Below, in pieces: positions 52,387 to 60,133 of a stretch of 64,000 bases of DNA. Under the pieces are notes generated by a model, which had not been told where the DNA came from, searched no databases, and saw nothing but the letters and a program-made list of their open reading frames with translations. A program made the translations under genes and the position numbers. This stretch comes from Nostoc parmelioides FACHB-3921 (GTDB lineage Bacteria; Cyanobacteriota; Cyanobacteriia; Cyanobacteriales; Nostocaceae): NCBI RefSeq assembly GCF_014696625.1, contig NZ_JACJQL010000030.1, positions 21,951-85,950 of the forward strand, written 5' to 3'. Each line of letters opens with the position of its first letter. The stretch's first letter is position 1.

Positions 52387-54456
52387 ATGAAAGGCGATTT
52401 TTCTCGGTTTACCTTCAATCCCCAAAAACGTTTCAGCCGCGTGTTGATGCAACAAGGGCGCGTCCAACTAGATGCAGACTGGAACGAACAACTTGATATT
52501 ACAGAGCATCGAATTGCTACTGAAATCACCGATTTTATCGGTCAGAGTGGCGCACCAGAAAAGTATGCTGGATTTGAGATCACAGCAGATAATAAAACAA
52601 ATCTCAAAATCGGTGAAGGGCGATACTACGTTGAAGGTATGCTTGTTGAGAACGACCAGTCTGTGCTGTTTACTGCTCAATCAGACTATTCAGGTGCAAA
52701 ACTTCCAACAGAGAATGGTATTTACTTAGCTTACCTTGATGTCTGGCAGCGCCACATCACAGCATTGGAAGATCCAGAGATTCGGGAACCTGCTTTGGGT
52801 GGGGCTGATACAGCCACGCGAGTCAAGAATATTTGGCAAGTGAAACTCCAAAAAGTGGACAACAAAGCAGAGAAAAGCTCTTTCGCTCCTCCTGACTGGA
52901 AACCTAGCTGGGAGAACCCTATCAGCACAGGCAAATTATCGGCGAGCATAGTAGGAGCAGGAGCCAACTTAGAAAATCAACTCTACCGTGTGGAAATTCA
53001 TAAAAGCGGTAAGGTTGGTGAAGCTACGTTTAAGTGGTCGCGGGATAATGGGTCAATTGCGACTCGTGTTGAGAAAATTGTCGGTCAGGAGATTACCATT
53101 AGTCGTCTAGGACAAGATATTCAAACGGCATTTGCAGCAGGTAACTGGGTGGAGATAACTACTGAAAAGCAAACCCTCTCTGGTGAACCGGGACTTTTAG
53201 TAGAGTTGGCATCTGTTACAGCAAACACACTGACAGTGAAAGAGTGGACAGATGGCAAAGCACCAAAATTTGAGCCGCCAATGATAGTACGGCGTTGGGA
53301 TTCTGGTGAGATCGCTGTACAGAATAAGCAGAATGATTGGATAACTTTAGAGAATGAGATTCAGGTCAAATTTGATGCAGGCAACTATAAAACAGGCGAC
53401 TACTGGTTAATTCCAACTCGCAACCTGACTGCCAATATCGAATCACCTGGTAACGAAGCCCAACCACCCCACGGGATTTTACATCGCTACTGTAGTTTAG
53501 CCTTGGTGGAGTACAATGGCAGTCAATTTACTGTGAAGGATGATTGTCGTGTCATCTTCAAACCCTTAACAACGGGTTTGTTGAGCAAAGGCGGTGACAC
53601 CATGACTGGAACGCTGACAATCGATAAAGACCTTTATGTTACTGGCAATGTTAGTATCGGCACAACAAAACCAGAGGAAAAAATGGAAATTGAAGGAGGT
53701 AACTTAAAAGTAAGTGGCTGCCTCATACAAAAAGGTTATGACTTCGTATTAGGAAAAGAAAATAAAGGTGACAGAGGCGATACAGGTCTATCTCGCGCCT
53801 TGGTGAAAAACTACAATTCAATCCTAGTTATTAACTATGCAAACGACTTTAAAGGCGGTGTAAAAATTGATAGTAATTTAGAAGTAACGGGGAATGTTGG
53901 AATCGGCACAACAAGTCCTCAAGAGAAGCTGCACGTAAATGGTCGCATCAAAGATAAAACAGGATGGGTGATGCCAGTGGGTAGTATTCTCCCATACGCA
54001 GGTTCCACGGCTCCAGAAGGGTGGTTTATATGTGACGGTTCCGAAATAGATACAAAGGGACATGAAGAGTTATTTGGTGTGATTGGTACTCAATATGGCA
54101 GAAGTGAAGATAAGTTTAAGCTTCCCGACCTCAAAGGACGAATACCAGTAGGACTATCTACAAGTGAATCGGACTTTGATTCGTTGGGTAAAAAAGCTGG
54201 CTCCACAACACATACGCTCACAATTGACGAAATGCCCGAACATAATCATGGTGTGACCGATCCGGGGCATAGTCACAATATTTATCTAAGTAATGACAAT
54301 GGAAAAAACACTTGTGATGATGCTGGAGCAGACGGAAGATACCTAGCAAAGACTACAGAAGAGAAAACTAACATCACAATTCAAAAAACGGGGGGCGGTA
54401 GAGCGCACAATAATTTGCAACCTTATATCACTATGAACTACATCATCAAATATTGA
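52387..54456 (+). CDS. Tail fibre: DUF6519-type N-terminus and phage tail collar C-terminus
   Basis: 689 aa. FTFNPQKRFSRVLMQQGRVQ and LDADWNEQLDITEHRI open a domain seen in injection-system clusters (I recall DUF6519). Two stalk repeats follow: GNVSIGTTKPEEKMEIEGG near 418 and GNVGIGTTSPQEKLHVNG near 501. A tail collar domain from about 530 reads VGSILPYAGSTAPEGWFICD, YGRSEDKFKLPDLKGRIPVG, MPEHNHGVTDPGHSHN. The layout N-anchor, stalk, tip is that of a receptor-binding fibre, so the particle probably binds something outside the producing cell. It is the most likely host-range determinant. Confidence 0.82.
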   Translation: MKGDFSRFTFNPQKRFSRVLMQQGRVQLDADWNEQLDITEHRIATEITDFIGQSGAPEKYAGFEITADNKTNLKIGEGRYYVEGMLVENDQSVLFTAQSDYSGAKLPTENGIYLAYLDVWQRHITALEDPEIREPALGGADTATRVKNIWQVKLQKVDNKAEKSSFAPPDWKPSWENPISTGKLSASIVGAGANLENQLYRVEIHKSGKVGEATFKWSRDNGSIATRVEKIVGQEITISRLGQDIQTAFAAGNWVEITTEKQTLSGEPGLLVELASVTANTLTVKEWTDGKAPKFEPPMIVRRWDSGEIAVQNKQNDWITLENEIQVKFDAGNYKTGDYWLIPTRNLTANIESPGNEAQPPHGILHRYCSLALVEYNGSQFTVKDDCRVIFKPLTTGLLSKGGDTMTGTLTIDKDLYVTGNVSIGTTKPEEKMEIEGGNLKVSGCLIQKGYDFVLGKENKGDRGDTGLSRALVKNYNSILVINYANDFKGGVKIDSNLEVTGNVGIGTTSPQEKLHVNGRIKDKTGWVMPVGSILPYAGSTAPEGWFICDGSEIDTKGHEELFGVIGTQYGRSEDKFKLPDLKGRIPVGLSTSESDFDSLGKKAGSTTHTLTIDEMPEHNHGVTDPGHSHNIYLSNDNGKNTCDDAGADGRYLAKTTEEKTNITIQKTGGGRAHNNLQPYITMNYIIKY

Positions 54457-54583
54457 ATCATACGTGGTTTGTTTTGCCTTGGATTCGAGCGGACGAACGT
54501 CAAAAGGATAGCACACAGTAGAATCCGTTTTGAGGTATAGATTTTGTAACAAATAATTATCGCAAAAATGAACCGAGGAAAAG

Positions 54584-54808
54584 ATGAAACAAAATCTCAT
54601 ACAGCGCCTTCAATCCCTCAAATCCGAATTTGAAGAGGGACAAAAAATAATGGATGACTTAGAAGAGAAACAAGCAAATCTGCGAGATAGTTTACTCCGC
54701 ATTAGTGGGGCAATTCAGGTACTCGAAGAACTATTGAGCGATACACCGGAAATTGGGGAAAATGGCAGCCGTGAATCGGATGCGGTTAAGGCGGAAGTAG
54801 TTGCTTAA
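54584..54808 (+). CDS. Small coiled-coil protein
   Basis: 74 aa. LIQRLQSLKSEFEEGQKIMD, LEEKQANLRDSLLRISGAIQ and VLEELLS give one long amphipathic coiled coil with an acidic tail. AGGAAAAG precedes the ATG. Similar short coiled coils occur near the ends of injection-system clusters; function unknown. Confidence 0.65.
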   Translation: MKQNLIQRLQSLKSEFEEGQKIMDDLEEKQANLRDSLLRISGAIQVLEELLSDTPEIGENGSRESDAVKAEVVA

Positions 54809-55091
54809 TTTCTGTTCATCGCATCGATTCATCTCTAGGGTTTGAAGGAAAAAAACGGTTCGCCGATTTGCCGAATCAACCAAACTGTTATTTCCCAAAA
54901 AACTGATCGCACACTAAAAACCAACCAAATGATCGGAAGACACAGATGAGGCAGATGAGAGATTGCATCTGGTCACATAACATCTCCTAACACATAGCGG
55001 ATTGCGAACAAATTTTATTCAACACTTTGCGTAAGTTGTAGCTACACGAGATGCCAAAAGGAAGCATTTTAAACACAAAAGGAAGATAGCC
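54809..55091. other. Gap before the DUF4157 gene
   Basis: 283 bases with no gene. GGAAG lies before the next ATG. A separate promoter for the cargo gene is possible, but none is convincing by eye. Confidence 0.4.
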
Positions 55092-56363
55092 ATGTCACGC
55101 CAACATATTAATCAACCCAAAAATGCGTCCGCACTACCAAAAGCAAAAATCTCTGCGAACGCCCAATATTCCCTACCCCCTACCAATGAAACTCAAGGAT
55201 GGTTCGGCAATCGGGCGGTGAATCTACTGCAAAAAGAGCAACCGGGAAAAAAAGGAAAACCGAAGTTAACAGGCCAGTCTCAGGAATTAGAAATCGCGCA
55301 AAAGCTTGTAAATTACGGGCAAAAACCATTGAAATTGCAAGCGAAAATGGAAATCGGTGCAGTTGGGGATAGGTACGAGCAAGAAGCAGATAGAGTGTCC
55401 AATGAAGTGGTGAGTCGGTTGAATACGTCAGAGAGACCGATGGTACAGGGTGGGACGAAACAGGATAGCTACCGACATAAATTACAGAAGAAGCCATTGA
55501 TACAGCGTGTGAATAACGGAGGTATGGCAGCATCCCCCGATGTCGAAGCGGGGATACAACGGGCAAAAGGTAGTGGACAACCACTGTCCGACAGCATCAG
55601 AGAACCAATGGGGCAGGCGATGGGAGCGGATTTTAGTGGTGTGCGGGTGCATACAGATGCTCAATCAGATCAGTTGAATCGGTCGATTCAGGCGAAGGCG
55701 TTTACCACAGGGCAGGATGTGTTCTTTCGGCTGGGGGCATATGAGCCGGGTAGTCGAGGGGGACAGGAGTTGATAGCGCATGAGTTGACGCATGTGGTGC
55801 AGCAAGGGGGCGTAGGAGCATTGCCGACACATCAAGATATACCGCAAAGTATGATCGTAGTGTCTTCACGCGTGCCCCAATCGACCAACCACCGACGAAC
55901 GATACAACGGTACCCACAAGACACCGCAGTTCTCAGGGAGATAGCTCGGAACCTGAGCACCCCACGAGATGTGCTAGCGTTTGGGGCAACAAATAGGGCG
56001 ACGAGAATGGCGTTGGATGAAGACCCATCGCTGCTGCGAGAGGCCCGTAAACAGCTGGCGCTCGAAAAGTTAGATAGGTTTATCTTAAACTACACTCGGC
56101 TTGTATACGAGCAGTGCGGAGACCCAGGCCTGGCGGAATTCAATCGAATTATTCAGAACCTGCATGAAGCGCTTTCAGTACCAACCATACAGTTAAATCA
56201 CGTGCCGATCACCACAGCGATACAGATGATGACTATTTTTATAGATACTTCCTTGAGACCGGCTCGAATGGGAATACTCAGGATGTTAAGGGGAGATCCA
56301 TTAAGTAGGATGAATACAGATTGGAGAGGTATAGTACCGCTTATACACTCGTTCCTCGCGTAA
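55092..56363 (+). CDS. DUF4157 protein, likely injection-system cargo, with F-box-like C-terminal stretch
   Basis: 423 aa. Residues about 75-100 (KLQAKMEIGAVGDRYEQEAD) are the usual lead-in. DUF4157 spans about 165-240: PLSDSIREPMGQAMGADFSG, VRVHTDAQSDQLNRSIQAKA and AHELTHVVQQGG, with HExxH as HELTH near 230. This domain is known from effectors and other proteins tied to extracellular injection systems. From about 277 the sequence VLREIARNLSTPRDVLAFGA, TNRATRMALDEDPSLLREA resembles an F-box (helices with a central DVLAFGATNR). The last 100 residues are helical and unrecognised. Codon use and position fit the cluster. An F-box would imply a eukaryotic target; this part is inference. Confidence 0.8.
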   Translation: MSRQHINQPKNASALPKAKISANAQYSLPPTNETQGWFGNRAVNLLQKEQPGKKGKPKLTGQSQELEIAQKLVNYGQKPLKLQAKMEIGAVGDRYEQEADRVSNEVVSRLNTSERPMVQGGTKQDSYRHKLQKKPLIQRVNNGGMAASPDVEAGIQRAKGSGQPLSDSIREPMGQAMGADFSGVRVHTDAQSDQLNRSIQAKAFTTGQDVFFRLGAYEPGSRGGQELIAHELTHVVQQGGVGALPTHQDIPQSMIVVSSRVPQSTNHRRTIQRYPQDTAVLREIARNLSTPRDVLAFGATNRATRMALDEDPSLLREARKQLALEKLDRFILNYTRLVYEQCGDPGLAEFNRIIQNLHEALSVPTIQLNHVPITTAIQMMTIFIDTSLRPARMGILRMLRGDPLSRMNTDWRGIVPLIHSFLA

Positions 56364-56632
56364 AAATCGTGCCGTTATTTGATAAGCATAGGATTCATGA
56401 CAATGAGTGCGCTAGCCTGATCTAGTACAATCGAAGGGTGCGGATATGTAAAATAAAGTGCGATCGCCTGATCTTGTAGGGTGCGTTAACGAAGTAACGC
56501 ACCAAACCAATCATCTGGCGCATTACGGGCTAAACAATCAAATTTCTTGTCAAATATCCAAACACTACGAGAAATATTAATTCAGCATAAACAATGGGTA
56601 CTTTAATACAATCAACCCATGAATAAATACCC
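56364..56632. other. Gap with a REP hairpin upstream of the REP transposase
   Basis: 269 bases, no gene. Holds the REP palindrome at 56480-56503, and AT-rich sequence before the transposase start. Confidence 0.5.
56480..56503. repeat. REP-like hairpin 1
   Basis: GGTGCGTTA (56480-56488) pairs with TAACGCACC (56495-56503), 6-base loop. The same stem is found at 57190-57216 on the other side of the REP transposase. Confidence 0.85.
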
Positions 56633-57184
56633 ATGCCGAATTACCGCCGAGCCAAACTTCCTGGTGGTACTTATTTCCTCACCCAAGTAACTCATCATCG
56701 CCAACCGTGGCTAATCACCGATATCGCACGCCTTGCACTCCGCGCTGCTATCACTCATGTACGTCAAAAATATCCCTTCACCATCGACGCATTTGTACTA
56801 TTACCCGATCATTTTCATTGTATTTGGACATTGCCACCCGGAGATAGTGATTTATCAACGCGACTGCGATTAATTAAAACCTTTGTCACCAAAAATTATG
56901 GAAATCAATTGGAAATTCAGACTGAGATTTCTGTTTCTCGGCAAAAACGCCAAGAGCGCAATTTATGGCAAAGAAGATTTTGGGAACATTTAATTCGGGA
57001 TGATAGAGATTTTGTCATACATTGCGATTATATTCATTACAATCCGGTGCGACATAAATTATGTCAGATTCCCCAGGATTGGCAATTTTCAACGATTCAT
57101 AGATTTATCAGCCAAGGCATTTATCCGCCAAATTGGGGGATGGGGGAATTTCCAGACATGCCTAATACAATTTGGGATATATAG
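56633..57184 (+). CDS. rayT: REP-associated tyrosine transposase (HUH, Y1 type)
   Basis: 183 aa. NYRRAKLPGGTYFLTQVTHH is the start motif. HUH as LLPDHFHCIWTLPPGD near residue 62, and catalytic Tyr region HCDYIHYNPVRHKLC near 130-140. Length is standard. These enzymes act on REP hairpins. Matching palindromes flank it at 56480 and 57190, so the set looks like an intact REP/RAYT unit. Confidence 0.9.
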   Translation: MPNYRRAKLPGGTYFLTQVTHHRQPWLITDIARLALRAAITHVRQKYPFTIDAFVLLPDHFHCIWTLPPGDSDLSTRLRLIKTFVTKNYGNQLEIQTEISVSRQKRQERNLWQRRFWEHLIRDDRDFVIHCDYIHYNPVRHKLCQIPQDWQFSTIHRFISQGIYPPNWGMGEFPDMPNTIWDI

Positions 57185-57189
57185 AAGGT

Positions 57190-57216
57190 GGTGCGTTACG
57201 CTGACGCTAACGCACC
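57190..57216. repeat. REP-like hairpin 2
   Basis: GGTGCGTTA (57190-57198) pairs with TAACGCACC (57208-57216), 9-base loop. Its right end abuts the stop of the truncated reverse transcriptase. Confidence 0.85.
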
Positions 57217-57651
57217 CTACTGGCGCTGATGATTAATACTGGCATAATAGCCTTTGACATCCGTCCGAAACACGAAATCATGTAGCGGCAAATTCCGCGC
57301 CACCTCCCGCACCGCCGCCTTCATTCCCCCAGTTCCAGCCAAATGAAAACACCGGGGCGAAAGATGGGGTTGGAGGTGTTCGGTTAAAACAATTGCCATA
57401 GCCTTCAACACCAAAGCATCCAAAGAAGACCAATACTCCACCCGCTCATCTTCACCCCAAAACAATCGTAATTCCCGAAACTGATAGGTTCCTGCCCGTA
57501 ATAGCTGCTGTATACGTAATTTTTTCTCCTGCCACCACCGCCGCACCTGCCAAACATCCGAATTAAAATGATGGTGGGCGCGTTTCTCACACATCCACGC
57601 AAAAGCCTGATCTAAAACCTCATCCGAAGCAATGCGATCAATTAACTTCAT
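57217..57651 (-). pseudogene. Reverse transcriptase, truncated at the REP element
   Basis: 144 codons from ATG 57651 (MKLIDRIASDEVLDQAFAWM). Contains VLKAMAIVLTEHLQPHLSPR, FHLAGTGGMKAAVREVARNL and VFRTDVKGYYASINH, the first catalytic block of group-II-like or free-standing bacterial reverse transcriptases. Then it ends with QRQ and a stop at the REP boundary. The YADD-type active site is missing, so it is inactive. No template/variable repeat pair is seen. Confidence 0.8.
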
Positions 57652-58137
57652 CCGATTGCCATCACCGATATAAGAGATATTGTAGTGTGATCGCTCTAGT
57701 GAAAAGGAGATGTGCAAGTAGGGGTGGGCAAAAGGCGAGAATTGGGGAATAAATTGTCTGATTTCGGGATTATTGCCCACCATACCAGACAACTTCAGGT
57801 GTTGCTGATATGAAAAGTTAAGTGCGATCGCTTGATTTTTGGTTATCTGGTGGTGCGATCGCTACGCACCGTCAATGGTTTATACTAAAAACGGATGATT
57901 GCTAGACTTTTGACTAGGCAAAAATCTTTATATATCAATACTTTTAGCGATTTTAAAACTAAAGCTGCAACCCGTCTTTAGTATAATCTAACGTCAGTTC
58001 GCGTTAAGGCTAATTTCTTATTCTTTCCACGAAAGAATAGATGTTGTAGCCAAAGTAAGAATCAGCTTCTCAGCTTATCCCGAACTCAGGTTAATCTACA
58101 ACAAGCACGATGAGCTACGCTCCGCCGTAGGCGATCG
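57652..58137. other. Intergenic stretch with a third REP-like hairpin
   Basis: 486 bases with no gene. GGTGCG (57852-57857) pairs with CGCACC (57865-57870). Two HIP1 sites. TTCTTTCC/GGAAAGAA-type symmetry near 58022-58035 could be a weak terminator. Confidence 0.4.
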
Positions 58138-59211
58138 CTACCCCCCCATCGGACACCGCCGCATCATCTCCGCCAACCCCACAGCCTCCCCATCCGGCGT
58201 GTACACGACCTCACCCGACATCGCAATCACAATCCTCTGCCGCCTCGCCCATTCAAACCATTCTTTCACAGCAGATTTGACCTGTGCGGATTCCGGCTTC
58301 CTCCCTTCCTTACAAGCAGCGACAAACACAGCTTCCGGTGACTTAATCCCTTTCCAAGTCCGCACTGCCTCCTTCAAATACGCGATCGCCCCTGGCACAT
58401 TCTCCCAGTAACGCTTGACTGTACGCTGAATCTCTCCGTTTAGCCGAAACTGCGGAGTACAAGGTATTTCCCGTAGCTGTTGCAATACGGACTGTACCTC
58501 CTGCTGACTAGGCTGTACTGATTTTTCTTGTGCTTCAGTGTAATCATCATCACCAGAGTTTTCGTTATGAAAATCTGACACGGCGGAGGAAGAATGGCCT
58601 TCATGATGGTCTGTCTTGCTAGTCGAGTCAACTTGTTCTGGTTCATCAACGTAGTGAGTAATCTGGGGTAACTCTAACTCTGGGATTTGTTCTGCTCTTT
58701 CCTGCTCATACTCCAAAATCTCGTTTTCCAGTTCCTCACTTTTAAAAGGCTCAACAGCACTGTGTTGTTGTGAGGCGAAGTCTTTGAGAGGGAAGTCTTT
58801 GTTATGATCTGCTGCCTGTGAGCAGTTCGATAGTTCTAAATTGCTCACATCGATCTGCTGATTTTGACAAATCCGATTCCACAAGGCTTGTACGTTCTCA
58901 ACGTTAACAGTGAACCAGTTAGCCTGATACCATGTTTTTTCGCTGTGACGGCAGACATCTATCAATTTAAAATTATCTCTCAAGTTAGCGATCGCTCGTC
59001 TGATGGCAGAAGGCTTGAGAAACGGTAGAGTTTCGCCCCAATCTTTGAGCGTCTTCCAAAACCAGCGCCGTCCGTCACGTTTAATGTGCTTCGATATTTG
59101 GCAATAGTAATGAATCTGCTGGAGCATCATTGCTTCAGTTAAACCAATCTCTGCGGCCAACAGGGGAGGAACCAACAGAGGGGATTCTGGAGTGATTAAT
59201 TTACTAGTCAT
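58138..59211 (-). CDS. Replication-initiator-like winged-helix protein, module 3
   Basis: 357 aa. PLLVPPLLAAEIGLTEAMML then QQIHYYCQISKHIKRDGRRW, FWKTLKDWGETLPFLKPSAI and RRAIANLRDNFKL match a known layout of plasmid and phage replication proteins of the DnaD/RepA winged-helix type. A low-complexity linker (about 130-230) and a C-terminal domain follow (REIPCTPQFRLNGEIQRTVK, YWENVPGAIAYLKEAVRTWK, GEVVYTPDGEAVGLAEMMRR). The C-terminal domain survives as remnants at 15302-15376 and 23570-24004. It is the best replication-initiator candidate in the window. Lies 32 bases after the BRO-N gene. Confidence 0.75.
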   Translation of the reverse strand: MTSKLITPESPLLVPPLLAAEIGLTEAMMLQQIHYYCQISKHIKRDGRRWFWKTLKDWGETLPFLKPSAIRRAIANLRDNFKLIDVCRHSEKTWYQANWFTVNVENVQALWNRICQNQQIDVSNLELSNCSQAADHNKDFPLKDFASQQHSAVEPFKSEELENEILEYEQERAEQIPELELPQITHYVDEPEQVDSTSKTDHHEGHSSSAVSDFHNENSGDDDYTEAQEKSVQPSQQEVQSVLQQLREIPCTPQFRLNGEIQRTVKRYWENVPGAIAYLKEAVRTWKGIKSPEAVFVAACKEGRKPESAQVKSAVKEWFEWARRQRIVIAMSGEVVYTPDGEAVGLAEMMRRCPMGG

Positions 59212-59243
59212 ATATTTTACTCAATGTCTAAATTACTCAAGTT

Positions 59244-60041
59244 CTAAAACGGCATATTTTTTTGGTCTTCTTCTGGAGCCTGTGACCAAAATTCCCTGAG
59301 TGCTTGGAGTTTCGCCGCCTGCAACTGCTGTTTCTCTTGGGGCGATACTTCACCGACTAACTGCGCTACTTCATCGCGTTGCTTCTGCTTCATTTGGTCG
59401 GTACTGACAGAAGGCAGGGCTAACGGTTCAATTTGACCCTGCTGGGAGGGGCGAAAACCACGGCGACGAGACAAAAACTTGAAGTGGCGCTTATCCTGTG
59501 CAGGTAGCGATCGCCATACTTCGGCATCCCAGCCGGGGGGTGTAAAGTCAGATGATGGGGGTAAGAGCGTTTGGACTTGGGCTTGTAGTTGGGAGATCGC
59601 TTGACCTTGTTCTTGGATTACCCTGTTCTGCTGTTCAATTTTTGAGAGCAGTTGTGACAATAACTCTTGGGACTGTGGGGCTAACTCTGCCTCACGGGTT
59701 TTCACTGCAAAGTAATTCTGCGCTGCGGCTATCTCTGGTTTACGTGAATCCCCATTCATTGCTGTGAGGTAACATCCGTAGCGACTGAGCTTGAAATCGT
59801 CTCTAGGTCTACCTCCAGTACTTTTTGCGGGTAGCCGCAAAAAGTGTTTTTCGCTTTCAATGCCTATGTTTTCGCAAGCAGCGATCGCTCTGGATATGGC
59901 ATCCTCAAATTGCCGCCACTGCTGATAACCCAAAATAGGCATTAACTCACGAGCTAACCAATACTCAGCCCCATCAGTATCAATTTGTTTAATCTGGTCA
60001 AATGGGCTATCAGTGGATTCAGATGATGAGATAGATTTCAT
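59244..60041 (-). CDS. BRO-N/DinD-like protein, module copy 3
   Basis: 265 aa. EYWLARELMPILGYQQWRQF, AISRAIAACENIGIESEKHF and DFKLSRYGCYLTAMNGDSRK fit BRO-N/DinD-type domains more clearly than the copy at 59-865. The C-terminal half (GWDAEVWRSLPAQDKRHFKF, LALPSVSTDQMKQKQRDEVA) is conserved between the two. DNA-binding or damage-linked regulation is known for some relatives but not shown here. Confidence 0.78.
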   Translation of the reverse strand: MKSISSSESTDSPFDQIKQIDTDGAEYWLARELMPILGYQQWRQFEDAISRAIAACENIGIESEKHFLRLPAKSTGGRPRDDFKLSRYGCYLTAMNGDSRKPEIAAAQNYFAVKTREAELAPQSQELLSQLLSKIEQQNRVIQEQGQAISQLQAQVQTLLPPSSDFTPPGWDAEVWRSLPAQDKRHFKFLSRRRGFRPSQQGQIEPLALPSVSTDQMKQKQRDEVAQLVGEVSPQEKQQLQAAKLQALREFWSQAPEEDQKNMPF

Positions 60042-60133
60042 ATTGCCTCTAAATTTTGACGCATGAAAATATCAGCAGCATTTAAGCCATGCTGCATTCG
60101 GTTAGTTTTTGGGCTATTTAGTCGTTGCTAGTC

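Noticed and set aside
33685..56363. Prophage interpretation of the tail genes
   Set aside because: No capsid, portal, terminase, integrase or lysis genes. The DUF4255, AAA+ and DUF4157 genes mark an extracellular injection system instead.
57217..57651. Diversity-generating retroelement acting on the tail fibre
   Set aside because: The reverse transcriptase lacks its active-site block, belongs to another type by eye, and I see no template/variable repeat pair near the fibre tip.
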